Positions 50,697-56,500 of a DNA stretch of 56,500 nucleotides are shown piece after piece (within the stretch, counting starts at the first letter, position 1; each line of letters starts with the position of its first letter). The notes beneath the pieces were generated by a model. It was not told the origin of the DNA. It worked only from the letters and a program-made list of their open reading frames with translations, and made no database searches. The DNA comes from Algibacillus agarilyticus (GTDB lineage Bacteria; Pseudomonadota; Gammaproteobacteria; Enterobacterales; Alteromonadaceae). The stretch spans positions 3,342 to 59,841 of the forward strand of contig NZ_QMED01000030.1 in assembly GCF_003286125.1 (NCBI RefSeq), read 5' to 3'. The position numbers and the translations under genes were made by a program.

Positions 50697-51488
50697 TCAA
50701 ACGGGCGTTAATTCTGGTTGAATACTTTCAGTTTTAGCCTGGCCAGCTAAACATATTTGCTCAAATGATTCGGCTTTAAGTGAGGCACTACCCACCAAAA
50801 AACCATCAATGTCTGGTTGAGCAATTAGCTCGTCTGCATTGCTTGCATTCACACTGCCACCGTACAAAATTTTAAGACCACTAAACGCAGCGGCATCTAA
50901 ACCGTTTAAATAATTACGAATAATTAAATGAATTTCTTGTGCTTGTGCTGCGGTTGCTGTTTGTCCGGTACCGATAGCCCAGATAGGTTCGTAAGCGATA
51001 ACTACCGATTTAAAATATTCTAAGCCAACAATATCAATAATGTATTTGATTTGGCTAAGTATGACGGCTTCAGTTTCGTTGTCTGCTCTTTGTGTTAATG
51101 TTTCACCAATACAAAATACTGGTGTTTGTTTAGCATTAACGATTTGTATGATTTTTTTCGCGATCTCTTTATCGTTTTCATTGTAAATGCTTCGGCGTTC
51201 AGAATGACCAACCAATACATACTGACAATCAAACTCAGCGAGCATATCAATGGATATTTCACCTGTATAGGCACCTGATATTGCTGAACATACATTTTGA
51301 GCGCCCAGCTTAATTTGACTGGTTTCAATAATATCTTGCACTTGAGATAAATAGACAGAAGGTGGACAAATAACAATATCAGTATTGTTAGAAATCTGTG
51401 TTGAACCCATCAATTTAGTCAATAAATTATAATTAGCGGTGATGTCACCGTTCATCTTCCAATTGGCAATAACTAATTTTTGTTGCAT
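50697..51488 (-). CDS. tpiA: Triosephosphate isomerase
   Basis: 263 residues from ATG 51488 (MQQKLVIANWKMNG); the longer frame to 51551 adds an unlikely tail. All TIM signatures are seen: NWKMNG with Lys, YVLVGHSERR with catalytic His, AYEPIWAIGTG with catalytic Glu, and LYGGSVNASNADEL phosphate loop. It interconverts dihydroxyacetone phosphate and glyceraldehyde-3-phosphate. Located with rhamnose genes, it would process the DHAP made by rhamnulose-1-phosphate aldolase. It may be a second, pathway-specific copy; the rest of the genome would be needed to tell. Confidence 0.95.
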   Translation of the reverse strand: MQQKLVIANWKMNGDITANYNLLTKLMGSTQISNNTDIVICPPSVYLSQVQDIIETSQIKLGAQNVCSAISGAYTGEISIDMLAEFDCQYVLVGHSERRSIYNENDKEIAKKIIQIVNAKQTPVFCIGETLTQRADNETEAVILSQIKYIIDIVGLEYFKSVVIAYEPIWAIGTGQTATAAQAQEIHLIIRNYLNGLDAAAFSGLKILYGGSVNASNADELIAQPDIDGFLVGSASLKAESFEQICLAGQAKTESIQPELTPV

Positions 51489-51522
51489 AACTAACCTAAT
51501 ATTAATGTGTGATAAATACATA

Positions 51523-51561
51523 TATGACCATAGGTGGTTAAAATACGTCATATGTGGTCAT
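51523..51561. promoter_or_regulatory. Candidate operator upstream of tpiA
   Basis: TATGACCATA (51523-51532) and TATGTGGTCAT (51551-51561) give an inverted ATGACCA/TGGTCAT pair 35-73 bp before the tpiA start. The second half-site is identical to 39625-39635 before a sulfatase gene. Confidence 0.45.
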
Positions 51562-51741
51562 GTGTCACTTTTTTGTTAAATATTCTGAAAATTAGTAATC
51601 CTGATATGCAATTTCATTTTACCTTTTTATGATGAATATTGTTCAATAACGAAGAGAAATAAACTGGGTCAGTAACTATGGTTTTGTCGGGTTCTTGGTG
51701 TATATCATTAAGGGGTTATAGTATGACTTGATTGTGACTTA

Positions 51742-51829
51742 TAGTCTTCTCGCTCAGGTTTTAGGGACCAGTTTCTAGTGCCAGACGAAACCGAAGTACT
51801 TACACCCATGTCAGCAAAGCCTATATTAA
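51742..51829 (+). mobile_element. MITE-A copy 5, truncated, with the extra module
   Basis: Left terminus TAGTCTTCTCGCTCAGGTTT after TA (51740-51741), then directly the module seen in copy 3 (TTTCTAGTGCCAGACGAAAC to CATGTCAGCAAAG). The other terminus is missing. In copy 3 the module is joined to the opposite terminus, so copy 5 is a rearranged form. Confidence 0.7.
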
Positions 51830-51989
51830 AGCTAAAGGGTTAAGAAAAGTGTTGATGTTAAAGGCTTGCGTTCAAAACGTTTGTGTAAAAACAAACAAAA
51901 TAATCAATACGCCGACTTTAATTGAAAGTGCAACATTTTTGAAAGAGAAAGCGATCAAAAATAAAAGCGATCAAGAATAGTGGCTGTAA

Positions 51990-52044
51990 TATACCCAAGT
52001 TACTTCTCCGTGCGAATTCAGCATCTTGAAGTCACTTGAGTATA
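51990..52044. repeat. 55 bp palindromic repeat (TATACcCAAGT...ACTTGaGTATA)
   Basis: Arms TATACCCAAGTTACTTC and GAAGTCACTTGAGTATA are inverted with two mismatches, with GAATTCAGCATCTT between. Related CAAGTNACTT pieces lie near 25310, 25776, 33740 and 37850. It is just downstream of rhaM and may act as its 3' hairpin. Confidence 0.55.
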
Positions 52045-52095
52045 TAGTGACTATTTATTTGCCTGATCAAACTTTTAGTCGATCATTCTATGTGT

Positions 52096-52410
52096 TTAAT
52101 CTAAATGAAAAACATTAGCTAGATCTGTTACTACGGGTGAATTATCAGCATTAGTTTCCATAATATCGCCCATAAACGCCCACCACTTCTTCACTATTGG
52201 GTCTAATGGCAAGGTGTCCATACCATGATCAGTTGTGCGTTTTAACACGGCAAAAAGTTTATTTGAACTGCTTTCAAAAAAAATAGAATAATCAGACACG
52301 CCTGCTTGTTTTAATGCGGTTACAAGTTCTGGCCAAATTTCATCATGACGCTTTTTATATTCAACTTCATGACCAGGTAATAAGGTCATTACGAAGGCTA
52401 TTTTTTCCAT
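52096..52410 (-). CDS. rhaM: L-rhamnose mutarotase
   Basis: 104 residues from ATG 52410 ([20 protein letters not shown]), with GAGG about 10 bp upstream; the longer frame to 52431 is less likely. Family motifs: RHDEIWPEL with His22, the position of the catalytic His in the E. coli enzyme; [18 protein letters not shown]; and [11 protein letters not shown]. It interconverts alpha and beta anomers of L-rhamnose for the isomerase. It is divergent from the rhaD-type gene. Confidence 0.93.
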   Translation of the reverse strand: MEKIAFVMTLLPGHEVEYKKRHDEIWPELVTALKQAGVSDYSIFFESSSNKLFAVLKRTTDHGMDTLPLDPIVKKWWAFMGDIMETNADNSPVVTDLANVFHLD

Positions 52411-52915
52411 GGGGTTATCCTCAATATACAAGTTGCACCAGCCAAAAAGCTGAGCCAGTAAATAAATATTATTGATTTATTATGTACCTTGTTGATTGTT
52501 ACTGCAATATAATACTGTCAGTATAAAAAATATGAGTCAGTTAGAACATCAATATGATTTATCCAATTCCTCTCCTTTTGCATTGATAAACATAAAAGCC
52601 TATTTTAAACACAAATCAAAGTTAGATCTTACATTCAAAGATATTTGTTGTTTTTCAGTTAGATAGAAAAATAATCATGTATAAAACAACGCGATATAAT
52701 TGAAAAAACACTGACTAGCACTCAGTTAACTTACTTATCTGTACACTTTAAATGTTACAAAAATGAGTCATAAATAAATCCTTTATGTTTATTATTTATA
52801 ATGATTTGACTTAATATGATTAATAATGCTTGAAAAATTAGTGTTTGCATGTACTATTAACTTATTGAAGTTTATATACCCCCTTAAATAGATTAAGTAC
52901 GGAGCATAAAAGCAA
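52411..52915. other. Divergent promoter region between rhaM and the rhamnose aldolase gene
   Basis: About 500 bp, AT-rich, no gene. It must carry the promoters of both arms of the rhamnose operon. No copy of the TATGTGGTCAT motif was seen, so a different regulator (for example the DeoR-type protein) may act here. The start at 52916 has GGAG at 52902-52905. Confidence 0.5.
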
Positions 52916-55108
52916 ATGCCGATCAAAAAAAATGAATTTCGCCATGTTGATTACAACTGGGATGATGCTGTTGCGGATACGTTATCGCCAATCGAAAGTT
53001 TAGTTTATCGTTCTAATGTTTTAGGTGCAGACCAACGCATTACGAATACGGGCGGCGGTAACACGTCAGCCAAGCTTATCGAGAAGGACCCATTAACGGG
53101 TGAAGACGTTGAAGTATTATGGGTAAAAGGCTCTGGCGGTGATTTACGCACATCAAAAGTCGAGAATTTCTCATCATTATATCAAGGTAAATTAAACGCC
53201 TTAGATGCGACTTACCAAGCGCGTGATGACAAAGGTTATAAGCAAGCAGGCGAAGATGCGATGATTGGCATGTATAAGCACTGTAACTTTTGCTTAAACC
53301 CACGTGCTTCGTCAATTGATACCCCATTACATTCAATGATTGCTGAAAAGCACGTTGACCATTTACACCCTAATGCGGTTATTGCAATCGCGTCATGTAA
53401 AGACCAAGAAGCCTTAACCGAAGTGGTTTGGGGCGGCAAGATGGCTTACGTACCGTGGATGCGTCCGGGTTGGGAAGCGGCTAAGGTGTGTGAAGACGCC
53501 TATGCAGCGAAGCCAGACAGTATTGGTATTTTATTAGGTCAGCACGGCCATACCAACTGGGAATCAGAAAGTAAAAGTTGTTACGAAACCTCGTTATGGG
53601 TGATTGAAACGGCAGCTCGCTATATTGAAGAGCACGACAAAGGCGATATGACCTTTGGTGGTGCAAAAGTTGAAAGTTTACCAGAAGACGCGCGTACTGA
53701 ATTATTAGCTAAATTTTTACCGGTAGCCCGTGGTATTTTATCAAATAAAGTTAAATTTATTGGTACGGTGCAATCAGATGAAAATGCATTACGTTTTGTT
53801 AACAGCGTTGATGCACCGCGTTTAGCGAAGTTAGGCACGTCATGTCCTGACCATTTCTTACGCACTAAAATCCAACCGCTTTACATTGATTTCGACCCGA
53901 AAAACGACAGCTTTGACACCTTAGTTGAAAAGCTTAATGCGGGTATCGAGCAATATCGTGTTGAATATGCTGAATATTACAACAACTGTAAGCGTGATGA
54001 TTCACCGGCTATGCGTGACCCAAGCCCAACGGTTATCTTAATCCCAGGTGTGGGTATTATTGGTTGGGGTAAAAACAAATCAGAATCACGTGTAACCACT
54101 GAATTTTATAACTGTGCGATAGAAGTGATGCGTGGTGCAGAAGCGATTAGCGAATACACGGCGTTACCACAGCAAGAAGCGTTTGATATTGAATATTGGG
54201 CGCTTGAAGAAGCTAAATTACAGCGTATGCCAAAAGAAGCGCCATTAGCGCGTGACGTGGTTGTGGTTGTCGGTGCAGGTGATGGTATCGGTAAAGAAAC
54301 CGCATTCCGTGTTGCCAAAGAAGGCGCACATGTGGTTTGTGCTGATTTACGTTTTGAAGCGGCACAAGCAACGGCAGATGAATTAACGGCCATTTATGGT
54401 CAAGGTATCGGTGTTGCCGGTACGGGTATTTCGGGTTGTGGTCCAGCGATTGCGCAAGCGGTAAATATTACCGAGCGTGATAGCGTGCAAAAAATGTTTG
54501 AGCAAGTGACCTTAGCTTATGGTGGTATTGATAAAGTGATTGTCACGGCGGGTGTTTTCCTTGCGCCGGGTCAATCGGGTATGAGTGACGACCAGCAATT
54601 TGATGTGAGCTTTGCGGTTAATGTTAAAGGCGGTTATATCGTTGGCACCGAAGCTAACAAGATATGGCAAGCGCAAAACTTACCGGGTGCGTTAGTGTTA
54701 ACAACGAGTGTTAATGCGGCGGTTTCTAAGAAAGGTTCATTGGCTTATGACACCAGTAAAGCGGCCGCTAACCACTTAGTGCGTGAATTAGCGGTTGAAT
54801 TGTCACCGTTAGTGAACGTGAATGGTTTAGCACCCGCGACCGTTGTTAAAGGCAGCACCATGTTCCCACGTGACCGTGTGATAGCGTCATTAACTAAGTA
54901 CAACGTTGAATTTACTGCGGATGATTCAGATGATGAATTACGCGATAAGTTAGCGATGTTCTATGCTCAACGTACATTAACCAAACAACCGATAACCCCG
55001 GCCGACCAAGCGGAAGCGGCTTACTTAATGGTTTCAGGTCAGTTAAGCAAAACGACAGGCCAAATCATTAGTGTAGACGGTGGTTTACACGAAGCGTTTT
55101 TACGCTAA
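52916..55108 (+). CDS. rhaD: Bifunctional rhamnulose-1-phosphate aldolase / short-chain dehydrogenase
   Basis: 730 residues, two domains. Residues ~20-420 are a class II (zinc) aldolase: NTGGGNTSAKL, KGSGGDLRTS and the zinc-binding region DTPLHSMIAEKHVDHLHP with His139, 149, 151 as likely ligands. Residues ~445-730 are an SDR: VVVVVGAGDGIGKETAF nucleotide site and YDTSK (Tyr611) catalytic motif. The fused type, known from Rhizobium and relatives, splits L-rhamnulose-1-phosphate into DHAP and L-lactaldehyde, and the SDR half is thought to oxidise lactaldehyde to lactate. Followed at 93 bp by rhamnose isomerase, so an operon. High codon regularity suggests strong expression. Confidence 0.94.
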   Translation: MPIKKNEFRHVDYNWDDAVADTLSPIESLVYRSNVLGADQRITNTGGGNTSAKLIEKDPLTGEDVEVLWVKGSGGDLRTSKVENFSSLYQGKLNALDATYQARDDKGYKQAGEDAMIGMYKHCNFCLNPRASSIDTPLHSMIAEKHVDHLHPNAVIAIASCKDQEALTEVVWGGKMAYVPWMRPGWEAAKVCEDAYAAKPDSIGILLGQHGHTNWESESKSCYETSLWVIETAARYIEEHDKGDMTFGGAKVESLPEDARTELLAKFLPVARGILSNKVKFIGTVQSDENALRFVNSVDAPRLAKLGTSCPDHFLRTKIQPLYIDFDPKNDSFDTLVEKLNAGIEQYRVEYAEYYNNCKRDDSPAMRDPSPTVILIPGVGIIGWGKNKSESRVTTEFYNCAIEVMRGAEAISEYTALPQQEAFDIEYWALEEAKLQRMPKEAPLARDVVVVVGAGDGIGKETAFRVAKEGAHVVCADLRFEAAQATADELTAIYGQGIGVAGTGISGCGPAIAQAVNITERDSVQKMFEQVTLAYGGIDKVIVTAGVFLAPGQSGMSDDQQFDVSFAVNVKGGYIVGTEANKIWQAQNLPGALVLTTSVNAAVSKKGSLAYDTSKAAANHLVRELAVELSPLVNVNGLAPATVVKGSTMFPRDRVIASLTKYNVEFTADDSDDELRDKLAMFYAQRTLTKQPITPADQAEAAYLMVSGQLSKTTGQIISVDGGLHEAFLR

Positions 55109-55201
55109 GCCGTTTTTACCCGAGTGATGTTCACGGCACGCTAAAAAGCGAGCAGAGCCTGACTTGGGTAAACAAGACAACCGATATTAGGAAACATAAA
55201 A

Positions 55202-56494
55202 ATGACTCAACGTATAGATAAAGGCCTAATTGCAGAAGAAAATGCAAAATTAGAAGGCTTCTTAAAAGAAGATTACGCGGCTTTAGGTGCAAAATTAGCG
55301 CGTGAAAACATCAATATTGACGACATCACGGCCAAAGCGGAAACGTTTCAAATTGCGGTACCGTCATGGGGCACTGGCACCGGCGGCACACGTTTTGCCC
55401 GTTTTCCAGGTGAAGGCGAGCCACGCAATATTTGGGAAAAACTAGAAGACAGCGCGGTTATTAATGATTTATCGCAATGTACCGAGCGCGTATCACCGCA
55501 TTTTCCGTGGGATAAAGTGGATGACTTTAGCGAACTTAAGCAAACGTCAGATAACTTAAACCTAAAATGGGATTCGATTAACTCGAATACATTCCAAGAC
55601 CAACCGGGTCAAGAGCATAGCTTTAAATACGGTAGTTTAAGTAACACCAGCCAAGCTTCACGTGATTTAGCGATACAACACAACTTAGATTGTATTGAAT
55701 ACGGTAAAGCATTGGATTCAAAAACGTTAACGGTTTGGGTTGGCGATGGTTCAAATCATCCGGGACAACAGCATTTCCAAGGCGCGTTTGAGCGTTACTT
55801 AGAAAGCATGAAAAAAATCTATGCGGGTTTACCGAGTGATTGGGAACTGCATATCGAACATAAAATGTTTGAGCCGGCGTTCTACTCAACGATTATTCAA
55901 GATTGGGGCAGCAACATCTTAGCGGCGATGGAATTAGGTCCACAAGCTAAATCATTAGTTGATTTAGGCCATCACGCGCCAAACGTGAACATTGAAATGA
56001 TAGTGTCGCGTTTAATACAATTTAAGAAATTAGGTGGTTTCCACTTCAATGACTCTAAATATGGCGATGATGATTTAGACAGCGGTAGTTTACACCCGTA
56101 TCAACAGTTCTTAATTTTTAATGAATTAGTGGATGCAGAATACCGTAACCAAGAAGGTTTTGGCCCGAACTACATGTTGGACCAATCACACAATGTGACA
56201 GACCCAATAGAAAGTTTAGTTAATTCAGCGGCGAGCGTACAACGTTCATACGTATCGGCTTTGATAGTAGACCGTGAGAAATTAACAGGTTACCAAACTG
56301 AAAACGATGCCTTGATGTGTAGCAATACATTGAAGCATGCGTTTACGACAGATGTATCGCCTATTTTAGCGATGGCGCGTTTACGCAAAGGTGGAGCGAT
56401 AGACCCAATCGCGGTTTACCGTAAATCAGGTTACCGAGCGCAAGCGGGCGTTGAGCGTCCTAACAGTGGCGGCAACGGTTCGGGTATTGTTTAA
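55202..56494 (+). CDS. rhaI: L-rhamnose isomerase (RhaI type)
   Basis: 430 residues, the usual length for the Rhizobium/Pseudomonas-type enzyme and distinct from E. coli RhaA. Motifs: PSWGTGTGGTRFARFPGEGE, VWVGDGSNHPGQQHF, LHIEHKMFEPAFYST, LVDLGHHAPNVNIE and FHFNDSKYGDDDLDSGSLHP, in which His, Glu and Asp residues bind the metals of the TIM barrel. It ends near VERPNSGGNGSGIV. It converts L-rhamnose to L-rhamnulose. ATG follows AGGA at 55191. A kinase for rhamnulose is required next and would be expected just past the window end. Confidence 0.95.
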   Translation: MTQRIDKGLIAEENAKLEGFLKEDYAALGAKLARENINIDDITAKAETFQIAVPSWGTGTGGTRFARFPGEGEPRNIWEKLEDSAVINDLSQCTERVSPHFPWDKVDDFSELKQTSDNLNLKWDSINSNTFQDQPGQEHSFKYGSLSNTSQASRDLAIQHNLDCIEYGKALDSKTLTVWVGDGSNHPGQQHFQGAFERYLESMKKIYAGLPSDWELHIEHKMFEPAFYSTIIQDWGSNILAAMELGPQAKSLVDLGHHAPNVNIEMIVSRLIQFKKLGGFHFNDSKYGDDDLDSGSLHPYQQFLIFNELVDAEYRNQEGFGPNYMLDQSHNVTDPIESLVNSAASVQRSYVSALIVDREKLTGYQTENDALMCSNTLKHAFTTDVSPILAMARLRKGGAIDPIAVYRKSGYRAQAGVERPNSGGNGSGIV

Positions 56495-56500
56495 GCTCGA

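Overview
The window looks like the chromosome of a marine gammaproteobacterium of the Alteromonadales (Alteromonadaceae-like). It has low GC, many lipoprotein and secreted carbohydrate-active enzymes, formylglycine-type sulfatases, and short interspersed repeats of the kind common in that order. This assignment is inference from gene content; no rRNA or tRNA gene was seen.

Left part (1-19.7 kb), housekeeping and accessory DNA. It opens with the 3' part of a hybrid sensor kinase and a truncated IS3-type element. Next come a BlaI-type repressor and M56 peptidase pair with twin operators, small membrane and DUF2867-type genes, and a divergent GST/TetR pair with two matching operators. Between about 9 and 19.5 kb lies a patchwork: a NADAR protein, a decayed small gene, AhpD-like / AraC / frameshifted O-methyltransferase, a small tyrosine-phosphatase-like protein, a BrnT-BrnA toxin-antitoxin pair, an FG-GAP/ASPIC lipoprotein, a periplasmic TonB-C protein and the decayed end of a group II intron maturase. 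Several families of short dispersed repeats are scattered through it.

Right part (22.3-56.5 kb), a scattered locus for a rhamnose-rich, sulfated, uronate-containing polysaccharide; ulvan-type green-algal polysaccharide is the best guess. Depolymerising and trimming enzymes are a GH78 alpha-L-rhamnosidase lipoprotein, three sulfatases, a GH105 unsaturated-uronyl hydrolase lipoprotein, a heparinase II/III-type lyase, a secreted parallel beta-helix protein and a divergent GH11 (xylanase-fold) protein. Intracellular catabolism is encoded by rhamnose mutarotase, rhamnose isomerase, a bifunctional rhamnulose-1-phosphate aldolase/dehydrogenase and triosephosphate isomerase, with a DeoR-type regulator beside them. 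An FMN L-lactate dehydrogenase with a divergent LysR regulator could finish the L-lactaldehyde/L-lactate branch. A Cache chemoreceptor, a periplasmic solute-binding-like protein and a PVC-type haem dehydrogenase lie among them. No rhamnulokinase, rhamnose permease or TonB-dependent receptor is in the window, so the locus probably continues past 56.5 kb or is completed elsewhere.

Mobile DNA. Five copies of a ~125 bp MITE (two carrying an extra ~50 bp module) sit between genes. One copy interrupts another dispersed repeat whose uninterrupted copies are also in the window, which directly shows TA target duplication. Two further MITE-like elements of about 270 bp were also found.
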